Positions 1 through 6,304 of a stretch of DNA of 9,818 nucleotides are shown in pieces. A program made the translations under genes and the position numbers. The notes beneath the pieces are model-generated. The model searched no databases and was not told the DNA's origin. It worked only from the letters and a program-made list of their open reading frames with translations. The DNA lies in contig JANXXF010000089.1 of NCBI GenBank assembly GCA_025350775.1, forward strand, positions 1-9,818. The letters run 5' to 3'. The DNA comes from Actinomycetes bacterium (GTDB lineage Bacteria > Actinomycetota > Thermoleophilia > Gaiellales > Gaiellaceae). The number at the start of each line of letters is the position of its first letter. Position 1 is the first letter of the stretch.

Positions 1-343
1 GGCGTACACGCGCACGGCGCTCGCACGGCTGGGACTGACCGGTGTGCTCGAGGCGGTCGTCAGCGAGGAGAGCGACGCCCGTTCGATCCTGGGCAAGGTC
101 GCGCTGGGCGAGGCGGACGCGGGCTTCGTCTACGCGACGGACGCGCAGGCTCTGGCCGGCAAGGTGAAGGTGATAGCGCTCCCGGCGAAGGCACAGCCCG
201 TCGTCCGCTACGCGGTGGCGGTCGTGAGGTCGAGTGGCCGGCGGGCGGCGGCGGTGGCGTTCGTGCAGCGGCTCCTCTCCCGGGTCGGCCAGGCAAAGCT
301 GGTTGCCGCGGGCTTCGTCGCCCCCCGGCGTCCCCTCCGGTAG
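1..343 (+). CDS. modA: Molybdate ABC transporter substrate-binding protein ModA, C-terminal part
   Basis: This is the 3' end of a gene cut by the window edge; the reading frame is open from base 2 to the TAG at 341-343. ModA is the extracytoplasmic protein that captures molybdate (or tungstate) and delivers it to the ModBC importer. The fragment, about 113 residues, shows the typical ModA C-terminal lobe: YTRTALARLGL, then a block ending GEADAGFVYATDA, then KVKVIALP and a conserved terminal helix region ending QAKLVAAGF. The usual YPIAVV segment reads RYAVAVV here. The modB start follows after only 3 bases, so the two genes are co-transcribed and probably translationally coupled. The N-terminal signal peptide and half of the ligand-binding residues lie outside the window, so molybdate versus tungstate preference cannot be judged. 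Confidence 0.9.
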   Translation, partial: AYTRTALARLGLTGVLEAVVSEESDARSILGKVALGEADAGFVYATDAQALAGKVKVIALPAKAQPVVRYAVAVVRSSGRRAAAVAFVQRLLSRVGQAKLVAAGFVAPRRPLR

Positions 344-346
344 CCC

Positions 347-1174
347 GTGACGAGGAGGCTCTTCCCCCTCGGGCTGGGCGTTTCGGCGACCATCGCCGGC
401 GCGTTCCTGCTGCTGCCGCTCGTCGCCATCTTCACGCGGGTGCCGCTCGGCCGCCTCGTCGACCAGCTCGGCCGCAGCGTCGTCACCGATGCGATCGTGG
501 TGAGCGTCGAGACCACGCTGATCGCGCAGGCGCTCATCCTCCTCTTCGGGACGCCGGCGGCGTACCTGCTGGCGACGCGCCGCTTCCCTGGCCGGTCCCT
601 CGCCGTGACGCTGGTGGAGCTGCCGCTGGTGCTGCCACCCGCCGTCGCCGGCATCGGGCTGCTGGCCGCGTTCGGGCGGGTCGGGCTGCTCGGGCCGACG
701 CTCTCGTTCCTCGGCTGGCAGGTGCCGTTCACGCAAGCGGCAGTAGTAATGGCAGTCGCGTTCGTCGCCTCACCGCTGTACGTGCGCCAGGCGATCACGG
801 CGTTCGAGGCGGTCGACCCCGTGCTCGTCGATGCGTCGCGCACGCTCGGCGCCGGCGAGGCGCGCACCTTCGCACGCATCGTCCTGCCGCTCGCGAAGGC
901 GGGTCTGGCAGCGGGCGCGGCGCTCGCGTTCGCGCGCGGCCTCGGCGAGTTCGGCGCGACGATCATGTTCGCCGGCAGCCTGCAGGGCCGCACGCAGACG
1001 CTGCCGCTTGCCATCTACGCCGAGTTCGACTCCAACTTCGACACCGCGCTCGCGATCGGCGGCCTGCTCGTCGTCGTCAGCGCCGTCCTGCTCGTCTCCC
1101 TCAAACTGAGGTTCCGATGGAAGCGCTCCGGATCGACATCACGCTTCCTCGCCGCTCCTTCGACGTCGAGCTAG
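347..1174 (+). CDS. modB: Molybdate ABC transporter permease ModB
   Basis: This 275-residue membrane protein forms the channel of the ModABC importer. It starts at GTG 347, three bases after the modA stop. Hydrophobic segments are seen near residues 9-29, 50-77, 88-110, 129-146, 183-209 and 235-253, as expected for a six-helix ModB/CysT-type permease. The EAA loop that docks on the ATPase lies at residues 162-181 (DASRTLGAGEARTFARIVLP), and is followed by the family-typical GLGEFGATIMFAG at 198-210. The C-terminal 19 or so residues are basic and Ser-rich, and their codons overlap the start of modC by 58 bases, which is longer than usual. Without that tail the protein would end near residue 258, a normal ModB end. 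The family call is secure; the extended tail is the only odd point. Confidence 0.93.
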   Translation: MTRRLFPLGLGVSATIAGAFLLLPLVAIFTRVPLGRLVDQLGRSVVTDAIVVSVETTLIAQALILLFGTPAAYLLATRRFPGRSLAVTLVELPLVLPPAVAGIGLLAAFGRVGLLGPTLSFLGWQVPFTQAAVVMAVAFVASPLYVRQAITAFEAVDPVLVDASRTLGAGEARTFARIVLPLAKAGLAAGAALAFARGLGEFGATIMFAGSLQGRTQTLPLAIYAEFDSNFDTALAIGGLLVVVSAVLLVSLKLRFRWKRSGSTSRFLAAPSTSS

Positions 1175-2163
1175 CACTCGAGGTCGGCCGCGAGACCGTC
1201 GCGCTCGTCGGGCCAAACGGCGCGGGGAAGTCGACGGTGCTGCGGGCCGTCGCCGGTCTCGAGCGGCCCGAGCGCGGAGTGATAGCACTCGGCGACGAGG
1301 TGTGGTTCGAAGACATTCCGGCGAGCCCCCGGAGCGCCCGCACCTGCCTCGATCCAGACCGTCGCGCCGTCGGGCTCGTCTTCCAGGAGTACGCCCTCTT
1401 CCCACACCTGACGGTGCGGCAGAACGTCGCCTACGGCGGCAAGGCGCGCGTCGACGAGCTGCTCCGGCGGTTTCGGATCGACCACCTGGCAGGCGCCAGG
1501 CCCGGAACGCTTTCCGGGGGCGAGCGCCAGCGGGTCGCCCTGGCGCGGGCGCTCGCACGCGACCCGAAGGTGCTGCTCCTCGACGAGCCGCTCGCGGCAC
1601 TCGACGCGCAGACCCGCAGCGCCGTGCGCGGCGAGCTGCACGAGCTGCTGACCGGTCTCGGCCTGCCCACTCTGCTCGTCACGCACGACTTCTTCGAGGC
1701 CGCCATCCTCGCCGACCGCGTCGCAGTGATCAGCGATGGTCGGCTGGTGCAGGTCGGCCGTCCTGAGGAGGTGCTCGCTCGCCCGGCGAGCCCGTTCGTC
1801 GCGAGCCTCACCGGGGCCAACCTCCTGCTCGGCAACGCCCGGCCACATCGCGAGCTCACCGAGATCGTGCTCGACTCGGGCGCGAGCGTCTTCTCAACCG
1901 ACCTGGCAGCGGGGCGAGTCAGCGTCGCCATCCAGCCCTGGGAGGTGTCGATCGCCCGCGGCGCTCCGGCCGACTCCTCGCTCAACCACGTCAGTGGGCC
2001 GGTGCTGTCGCTGTTCGCGGTCGGTAACCGCACACGAGTCACCGTCGGCGGGCTCACGGCCGAGATCACAGGTGAGTCGGCGGCGCGCCTCGGCCTCGCC
2101 GAGGGCGAGGAGGCGGTCGCCTCGTTCAAGGCGACGGCGACGCGGCTGTTCCCCTATGCGTAG
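1117..2163 (+). CDS. modC: Molybdate ABC transporter ATP-binding protein ModC
   Basis: This 348-residue ATPase powers the ModAB importer from the cytoplasmic side. Motifs appear in order: Walker A GPNGAGKST at 32-40, Q-loop Gln90 in VFQEYALFPHLTV, signature LSGGERQ at 132-138, Walker B VLLLDEP at 152-158 with catalytic Glu157, D-loop ALD at 161-163 and switch His190 in LLVTHD. Residues from about 285 to the end (SSLNHVSGPVLSLF onward) form a single TOBE-like domain, the regulatory oxyanion-binding domain found in ModC and related importers. The ATG at 1117 lies inside the end of modB, with a weak GAGG Shine-Dalgarno at 1108-1111, so translation probably depends on ribosomes arriving from modB. 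Length and domain order match typical ModC. The full modABC order makes molybdate or tungstate uptake the likely role. Confidence 0.95.
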   Translation: MEALRIDITLPRRSFDVELALEVGRETVALVGPNGAGKSTVLRAVAGLERPERGVIALGDEVWFEDIPASPRSARTCLDPDRRAVGLVFQEYALFPHLTVRQNVAYGGKARVDELLRRFRIDHLAGARPGTLSGGERQRVALARALARDPKVLLLDEPLAALDAQTRSAVRGELHELLTGLGLPTLLVTHDFFEAAILADRVAVISDGRLVQVGRPEEVLARPASPFVASLTGANLLLGNARPHRELTEIVLDSGASVFSTDLAAGRVSVAIQPWEVSIARGAPADSSLNHVSGPVLSLFAVGNRTRVTVGGLTAEITGESAARLGLAEGEEAVASFKATATRLFPYA

Positions 2164-2164
2164 C

Positions 2165-2184
2165 CGCCGGGACGACGCCCGGCG
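2165..2184. terminator. GC-rich hairpin after modC, possible terminator or operator
   Basis: A perfect 7-bp inverted repeat, CGCCGGG (2165-2171) and CCCGGCG (2178-2184), surrounds a 6-base loop and begins two bases after the modC stop. There is no T-tract, so it is not a classic intrinsic terminator, although tail-less hairpins are common after genes in high-GC actinobacteria. It ends 9 bases before the -10 box of the next gene, so it could instead be a palindromic operator for the PadR-type regulator. The sequence does not decide between these roles. Confidence 0.4.
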
Positions 2185-2192
2185 CGAGGCGG

Positions 2193-2198
2193 TACGGT
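2193..2198 (+). promoter_or_regulatory. -10 box of a probable leaderless promoter for the PadR gene
   Basis: TACGGT fits the actinobacterial -10 consensus TANNNT. Its last T lies 7 bases before the A of the ATG at 2205, which puts the predicted transcription start on the start codon itself. No Shine-Dalgarno is seen before this ATG, which agrees with a leaderless mRNA. A convincing -35 box is not visible. Confidence 0.45.
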
Positions 2199-2204
2199 GC
2201 CGGC

Positions 2205-2741
2205 ATGCGCAGGCATAGCGACCTCTCGCCCGGCGAATGGGCGGTGCTGGCGCTGGTTGCCGAGAGGCCGACGCACGGCTGGGTTGTCGCACGGGCGCTG
2301 TCGGCGGACGGCGAGATCGGCGCCGCCTGGACGTTTCCGCGCGCGCTCGTCTACCGCGCGCTCGACACGCTGCTCGCGGCCGGGCTGATCGAGGAGAAGG
2401 GCGTCGAAGAAGGGACGCGCGGGCCGCAGCGGACGATCGTAGGCTGCACACGGGCGGGACGCGCCCGGGTGCGGCGCTGGTTCGCGGAGCCGGTCGAGCA
2501 CGTCCGTGACGCGCGCTCGCTGCTGCTACTCAAGCTCGTCTTCACCCGGCGCGCCGGCCTCGACGCACGGCCGCTGCTCCTGATCCAGCAAGTAGCGTTG
2601 ATCGCGATCGAGGAGGCGCTCGCGGTTAGACTCGCGGCTGCCGCCGACGAGACGGAGCGGCTACTCGCCGCCTTCCGGCTCGAGACAACCCGGGCGGTCG
2701 TCCGCTTCGTGGACGGGCTGCTCGTAGGCGACGGACGCTAG
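2205..2741 (+). CDS. PadR-family winged-helix transcriptional regulator
   Basis: This 178-residue cytoplasmic DNA-binding protein has an N-terminal PadR-type winged helix at about residues 5-95: LSPGEWAVLALVAERPTHGWVVAR, then TFPRALVYRALDTLLAAGLIEE, which matches the recognition helix and wing entry, then RTIVGCTRAGRARVRRW. The rest (about 100-178) is helical and Leu/Arg-rich, like the C-terminal dimerisation domain of PadR proteins. The ATG at 2205 is preceded by a well-placed TACGGT rather than a ribosome site. The gene is 41 bases downstream of modC on the same strand, and no ModE-type regulator is present. It may therefore control modABC or itself, but neither the ligand nor the target is shown by the sequence. 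It converges with the lyase gene that follows. The family is well supported; the role is inference. Confidence 0.85.
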   Translation: MRRHSDLSPGEWAVLALVAERPTHGWVVARALSADGEIGAAWTFPRALVYRALDTLLAAGLIEEKGVEEGTRGPQRTIVGCTRAGRARVRRWFAEPVEHVRDARSLLLLKLVFTRRAGLDARPLLLIQQVALIAIEEALAVRLAAAADETERLLAAFRLETTRAVVRFVDGLLVGDGR

Positions 2742-2744
2742 GGA

Positions 2745-2779
2745 CGGGCGGCACGCATCGACCGCGCCGCCACCGCCCG
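2745..2779. terminator. Weak inverted repeat between convergent genes, possible bidirectional terminator
   Basis: Between the convergent PadR and lyase stops, CGGGCGG (2745-2751) can pair with CCGCCCG (2773-2779). Alternatively GGCGGC (2747-2752) can pair with GCCGCC (2766-2771) with a shorter 13-base loop. There is no T-tract on either strand. Its place between converging genes suggests a terminator, but such repeats arise easily in sequence this rich in G and C. Confidence 0.25.
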
Positions 2780-2785
2780 CTCCAT

Positions 2786-3697
2786 CTACTCGCCCAGCTC
2801 GAGCCGCCGCGTCAACGCGTCGCGCTCGGCAAGGCCGACGATCACGCTCAGCTCGTCGAAGCTGGCCGCCCGTGGCAGCAGCGGCCGCGAGTCGCCCTCG
2901 GCGCGCAGCACGCCCAGCGCCTCCTGCACTGCGCGCACGATGATCCGCGTCAGCAGGCCCGGGAAGATGACGATGTCGTAGCCCAGCTGGCCCAGCTCCG
3001 CCGCCGAGAGCAGCGGCGTCTTGCCACCCTCCACCATGTTCGCCAGCAGCGGCACCCGCGAGCCGAGCTCGCGGCCGACCCGCTCTAGCTCATCCACGGA
3101 CAGCGGCGACTCGATGAAGACCACGTCGGCGCCCGCGTCGGCATAGGCGCGTCCGCGCTCGATCGCCTCGTCCAGCCCCAGAACGGTGCGCGCGTCGGTG
3201 CGTGCTATCACCAGCAGCTCGTTGCGCGCGTCGAGGGCTGCCCGGATGCGCGCGAGCATCTCCGGCACCTCGACGACCTCCTTGCCGTCGAAGTGGCCGC
3301 AGCGCTTCGGGTGCACCTGATCCTCGATCTGGATCGCGCCGGCGCCGCGCGACTCGTACAGCCGCACCGCGCGCTGCACGTTGAGCACGCCGCCGAACCC
3401 CGTGTCGGCGTCTGCTATCACCGGCAGCGGTGACGCGCCGGCGAGCGACTCGACCATCGCGGCGCACTCGGTGAGCGTCGTCAGGCCGAGATCGGGCTCG
3501 CCCAGGTACGCGTGGGAGACGCCGGCGCCGGTCAGGTACACCGCATCAAAGCCGGCCCGGGCGATCAGCTTGGCGAGCAGCGCGCTGGTCGCGCCGGGGG
3601 CGACGAGCGGCTCGGGCCGGGCGAGCAGCCCGCGCAGCCGGGCGCCGGCGGAGGCGGGCGCGACGGGCGGCCGGGCGCCGGCCGGAGAGCCCGTCAC
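2786..3697 (-). CDS. Isocitrate lyase/PEP mutase-family C-C lyase (methylisocitrate or dimethylmalate lyase-like)
   Basis: This 303-residue TIM-barrel enzyme belongs to the isocitrate lyase/PEP mutase superfamily, whose members cleave or rearrange 2-hydroxy acids with Mg2+. It contains AGFDAVYLTGAGVS at 48-61, the metal-binding DADTGFG at 96-102 (Asp96, Asp98), the lyase signature KRCGH at 131-135 with active-site Cys133, and IARTDAR at 164-170. The Cys loop argues for a lyase such as PrpB or 2,3-dimethylmalate lyase rather than a true phosphonate mutase. The start chosen is GTG 3697, because it forms a GTGA overlap with the stop of the upstream amidohydrolase and because the frame further upstream is low-complexity and lacks family sequence. 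It is the last gene of the operon. Carbon-carbon cleavage as the final step is inferred; databases often label relatives carboxyvinyl-carboxyphosphonate phosphorylmutase. Confidence 0.88.
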   Translation of the reverse strand: MTGSPAGARPPVAPASAGARLRGLLARPEPLVAPGATSALLAKLIARAGFDAVYLTGAGVSHAYLGEPDLGLTTLTECAAMVESLAGASPLPVIADADTGFGGVLNVQRAVRLYESRGAGAIQIEDQVHPKRCGHFDGKEVVEVPEMLARIRAALDARNELLVIARTDARTVLGLDEAIERGRAYADAGADVVFIESPLSVDELERVGRELGSRVPLLANMVEGGKTPLLSAAELGQLGYDIVIFPGLLTRIIVRAVQEALGVLRAEGDSRPLLPRAASFDELSVIVGLAERDALTRRLELGE

Positions 3698-4389
3698 CTC
3701 GGCAGCCCCTTCAGGTACTCCGCCACCGCGTCGGTCGTGTCGACGTCGGCGTACTTCATCCAGATGTCGAGCAGCGCCGTCTTGTGCGACGCCTTGACGC
3801 GGTCGGCGGTCGCGTCCTCGACGACCACGGCGTTGAAGCCGCGCGTGATCCCGTCCACGAGCGTCGCCCGCACGCAGCCCGACGTCGACACGCCCGTGAC
3901 GATCAGCGAGTCGGCGCGCAACGCGACGAGGTAGGTGAGGATCGGCGTGCCCCAGAACAGCGAGGCGTAGCTCTTGTCGATCACGACGTCGTCGGCATGC
4001 GGCGCGATCTCGCTCACGATCACGATGCCCGGCTGCCCGTCGATCGTCTTCGAGTGATCCCAACCCGCCTTCTTCTGGAAGCCGTCGAACTTCACCGTCT
4101 GCTTCGCGACGTTGCGCGAGTAGATGACGGGCACGTTCGCGGCGCGCGCGAGCGGGAGCAGGCGGCCGATGTTGCGGACGGCCTTCCACGCCTCGGCGCC
4201 GCCCCCTGCGGGATACTCGTCCTGCTGCTCGGTGATCGGCTCGTCGCGGCCGATGTAGTTGAGCTGACAGTCGATCACAAGCAGCACCGGCCGCTCGCCG
4301 AGGCCGCGGGTCTTGCCGTACTGGCCGCGCTCGATGACGAGGCGGTCCTCGTCGTCCAGCAGGTCGGCCCAGGGATGCGTGGTGGCCAT
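3694..4389 (-). CDS. Isochorismatase-family amidohydrolase (N-carbamoylsarcosine amidase / maleamate amidase-like)
   Basis: This 231-residue cysteine hydrolase of the isochorismatase superfamily probably hydrolyses a carboxamide or ureido group in the cytoplasm. The triad is visible: Asp40 in LLVIDCQ, Lys139 in VVIDKSYASLFWGTPL-type context, and Cys172 in VTGVSTSGCVRATLVDG. The Cys loop and the SLFWGT segment resemble N-carbamoylsarcosine amidase and maleamate amidohydrolase more than nicotinamidase, as I do not see a nicotinamidase metal-site DXHXXXH motif. It starts at ATG 4389, with a strong AAGGAG ribosome site at 4396-4401 spaced 6 bases. The gap to the upstream small-subunit gene is 38 bases, and it overlaps the downstream lyase start by GTGA. 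Being inside a hydratase/lyase operon suggests that it releases ammonia from an amide of the acid the other enzymes consume. The exact substrate is unknown. Confidence 0.87.
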   Translation of the reverse strand: MATTHPWADLLDDEDRLVIERGQYGKTRGLGERPVLLVIDCQLNYIGRDEPITEQQDEYPAGGGAEAWKAVRNIGRLLPLARAANVPVIYSRNVAKQTVKFDGFQKKAGWDHSKTIDGQPGIVIVSEIAPHADDVVIDKSYASLFWGTPILTYLVALRADSLIVTGVSTSGCVRATLVDGITRGFNAVVVEDATADRVKASHKTALLDIWMKYADVDTTDAVAEYLKGLPR

Positions 4390-4427
4390 CGGTCGCTCCT
4401 TGTCGCGTGCGTCGTGGTGTGGTGGGC

Positions 4428-4931
4428 TCAGCGGGCGGGCGGGGCGATGAGCCCGCGCCGCTCGAGGCTCGCGAGGACGCCGCCGCCGGTGAGCGTCTCC
4501 AGCAGCTCCGCCGGGAGGCGCGCGCCCTGCGCCTCCGCCCCCGTGTCGAGATTGCGCACGAGCCCCGTGCCCAGGTCGAGGCGGACGCGCTGGCCCTCTT
4601 CGACGACTGCCGTGACGCCGGGGCAGGCGAGCACCGGCAGGCCGGTGTTGATGCCGTTGCGGAAGAACAGGCTGGCGAACGAGTCGGCCGTGCAGGCGGC
4701 GATGCCGAGACGGCGCAGCAGGGCGCCCGCGGTGCGCGCGCTCCCCATCCCGAAGTTGCGGCCGCCGACGATGACGTCGCCGGGCTGCACGAGATCGACC
4801 CAGCCGGGCCGGTTCGCGCGGAAGACGTAGCCGATCGCCTCGTCGAGCGGCAGCCCGAACGCCGCCTGCGGGTACAGCAGGTCGGAGTTGATGTCGTCGC
4901 CGAACACCCAGGCGCGACCCTCGACGATCAC
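4428..4931 (-). CDS. Aconitase-superfamily small (swivel) subunit, LeuD-like
   Basis: This 167-residue protein is the swivelling domain that completes the active site of a two-subunit hydro-lyase with the LeuC-like partner upstream. Recognisable elements are GRAWVFGDDINSDLLYP at 5-21, GGRNFGMGSARTAGALLRRLG at 56-76 and FASLFFRNGINTGLPVLACP at 85-104. Ser64 and Arg66 occupy the places of the aconitase catalytic Ser and substrate-binding Arg, but the usual GSSREHA reads GSARTAG, so this is not a standard leucine-pathway LeuD. It looks closer to the divergent LeuD-like group that serves maleate, citraconate or dimethylmaleate hydratases. The start is GTG 4931, overlapping the large-subunit stop by GTGA, which supports coupled 1:1 translation. 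The family is clear; the substrate is not determined. Confidence 0.88.
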   Translation of the reverse strand: MIVEGRAWVFGDDINSDLLYPQAAFGLPLDEAIGYVFRANRPGWVDLVQPGDVIVGGRNFGMGSARTAGALLRRLGIAACTADSFASLFFRNGINTGLPVLACPGVTAVVEEGQRVRLDLGTGLVRNLDTGAEAQGARLPAELLETLTGGGVLASLERRGLIAPPAR

Positions 4932-6268
4932 GTGACCCGGGCCCCCTGGCCCGCCGCCGAAGCGCCCGCCGCTGAAGCTCCCGCCGCTGCGTCCACCGTC
5001 CGCGGGTCGACGATGCGCCCGGCGATCGCCGACGCCACGACCGTCCGCGTCGAGCCCAGCCACACCTGCGCGTCGGGGCTGCCCATCCGCCCCTTGAAGT
5101 TGCGCGTCGACGCGGTCAGGCACGTCTCGCCGTCGCCGAGCACGCCCATGTGGTACCCGAAGCACGCGCCGCAGGTGGACGGTGTGACGACGCCGCCGGC
5201 CGCCATGATCTCGGCGACGTAGCCGGCGCGCACCGCGTCGAGAAAGACCTGCTGGGACGCCGGCGTGACGATCAGCCGGGTGCCCGTGGCGACGTGCCGG
5301 CCGCGCAGCAGCGCCGCTGCGACGGCGAAGTCCTCGAGGTGGCCATTCGCGCACGAGCCGACGAAGCACTGGTCGAGCTGCACATTGCCCGCGTCGGCGG
5401 CCGCTATGACGTTGCCGACCACCGCACCCGGCGTCGCCACCTGCGGCACGACCGTCGAGAGGTCGAGCGCCCACGTCGCGGCGTACTCGGCGCCCGGGTC
5501 GGCGACGGCCGGCGTGAAGCCGCCCGGCCTCCCGCCCTCGTGCACCCCGAGCGCCGCGAGCGTGTTGCGCACGACGTCGTCGCAGGGGAATAGCACGAAC
5601 TCGGCGTTGACCTCGGCGCACTGGGTGGCGATGGTGCGGCGATCGTGCAGCGAGAGCCCCGTCACACCAGGGCCGGTGAACTCGAGATTGCAGTTGTCGG
5701 CCGAGCCGAAGCGCGCGGCGAGCGCGAGGAACGCGTCCTTGCCCTCGCAGCCGACGGGCAGCGCACCGCTCAGCTCGACACGGATCGTCGGCTGCACGAC
5801 GAACCAGGTGCCGCCGGTGCAGACGACCTGGAGCAGCTCCAGCCCGCCGACACCGCGCGCCGCGCAGTTGAAGGCACCCGAGGCGCAGGTGTGCGAGTCG
5901 GAGCAGAGCAGCAGCTCGCCGGGCCGCGCCAGCCCGCGCTCGGCGACGATCTGATGCGAGATGCCGTGACCGCCGACGTCCACCTTCTCGATGCCGAAGC
6001 GCTCGGCGAAGGCGCGTGCCCGGGTCATCGCGCCGGCCTCCGCGGCCGACGGCGCCGGTACCGCATGGTCGAACACGATGAGCGCCCGCTCCGGCGCCGC
6101 CACGACGAGCGGATCACGCCAGTTCAGCGAGTTCGGCATGAACAGCGTCTCGAGCAGGACCGCCCGGTCGGCAGCGCACACGACGATGTCGCCGGGCCGC
6201 ACCGAGGCCGCCCCGCTCGTGCGGGCGAGGATCCGCTCGACGGCGGTCAGGGGGCGTGCAGCGGCCAC
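4928..6268 (-). CDS. Aconitase-superfamily large subunit, LeuC-like hydratase/dehydratase
   Basis: This 446-residue subunit carries the [4Fe-4S] cluster of an aconitase-type hydro-lyase and is the first gene of the operon. The expected cluster cysteines are present: Cys306 in FVGSCANGHLEDF, and Cys366 and Cys369 in PSTCGACFGYHMG. Other family marks are FDHAVPAPS at 66-74, HGISHQIV at 101-108, SDSHTCASGAF at 123-133 and TASTRNFKGRMG at 385-396. Several canonical positions differ (SCTNG reads SCANG; GDSHTCTYG reads SDSHTCASG), which suggests a substrate other than isopropylmalate. The last 20 or so residues are Ala/Gly/Ser-rich with two ASAAG repeats, beyond the normal LeuC end. The GTG at 6268 directly follows a TATACT promoter box with no ribosome site. 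Likely substrates are maleate-like or alkylmalate-like diacids, by analogy with the neighbours. Confidence 0.88.
   Translation of the reverse strand: MAAARPLTAVERILARTSGAASVRPGDIVVCAADRAVLLETLFMPNSLNWRDPLVVAAPERALIVFDHAVPAPSAAEAGAMTRARAFAERFGIEKVDVGGHGISHQIVAERGLARPGELLLCSDSHTCASGAFNCAARGVGGLELLQVVCTGGTWFVVQPTIRVELSGALPVGCEGKDAFLALAARFGSADNCNLEFTGPGVTGLSLHDRRTIATQCAEVNAEFVLFPCDDVVRNTLAALGVHEGGRPGGFTPAVADPGAEYAATWALDLSTVVPQVATPGAVVGNVIAAADAGNVQLDQCFVGSCANGHLEDFAVAAALLRGRHVATGTRLIVTPASQQVFLDAVRAGYVAEIMAAGGVVTPSTCGACFGYHMGVLGDGETCLTASTRNFKGRMGSPDAQVWLGSTRTVVASAIAGRIVDPRTVDAAAGASAAGASAAGQGARVT
4955..4984 (-). repeat. Two-copy 15-bp tandem repeat in the large-subunit tail
   Basis: Two adjacent 15-base units (4955-4969 and 4970-4984) match at 13 of 15 positions and encode ASAAG twice in the Ala/Gly-rich C-terminus of the LeuC-like subunit. 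Both differences are in third codon positions, so the peptide is unchanged. This is a simple in-frame duplication that makes a flexible tail. Confidence 0.75.
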
Positions 6269-6274
6269 AGCCGG

Positions 6275-6280
6275 AGTATA
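6275..6280 (-). promoter_or_regulatory. -10 box of the probable leaderless promoter of the hydratase/amidase/lyase operon
   Basis: On the minus strand, TATACT lies six bases before GTG 6268 and differs from TATAAT at one position. Its last T is 7 bases from the first base of the GTG, so the predicted transcript begins at the start codon. In this G/C-rich context such an A/T-rich hexamer stands out. There is no Shine-Dalgarno upstream of the GTG. No clear -35 box is seen, which may mean that an activator is needed. Confidence 0.6.
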
Positions 6281-6298
6281 GGAAGGTCGCGCAACCGG

Positions 6299-6304
6299 TA
6301 GGCT
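6299..6304 (+). promoter_or_regulatory. Possible -10 box for the divergent MFS gene
   Basis: TAGGCT fits TANNNT and would start a transcript near 6311, giving a leader of about 9 bases before ATG 6320. It shares the 51-base divergent intergenic gap (6269-6319) with the operon promoter on the other strand, so one regulator could act on both. There is no good -35 box, and the short leader (CGGGGGGTC) carries only a G-run as a possible ribosome site. Confidence 0.35.

Noticed and set aside
3698..4189. Upstream extension of the lyase frame to 4189, giving a 467-residue protein
   Set aside because: The added sequence is Arg-rich and lies antisense-frame within the amidohydrolase; the GTGA overlap at 3697 gives the normal family length.
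3694..4389. Nicotinamidase or true isochorismatase
   Set aside because: I see no nicotinamidase metal-site motif and no aryl carrier domain or siderophore genes nearby; the Cys loop is closer to carbamoylsarcosine and maleamate amidases.
3784..4830. A 348-codon open frame on the + strand opposite the amidohydrolase and small-subunit genes
   Set aside because: The translation is Arg/Asp/Val-rich low complexity with no family motifs. It is antisense to two genes with intact catalytic motifs, as expected by chance at this GC content.
4932..5621. Upstream extension of the LeuD-like frame to 5621
   Set aside because: The extra part is Arg/Gly low complexity out of frame with the large subunit. 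GTG 4931 gives a normal 167-residue LeuD length with a GTGA overlap.
4428..6268. Leucine biosynthesis leuCD
   Set aside because: Signature loops differ from leucine-pathway enzymes, and the operon partners are an amidase and a lyase rather than leuA or leuB. It cannot be fully excluded without a phylogeny.
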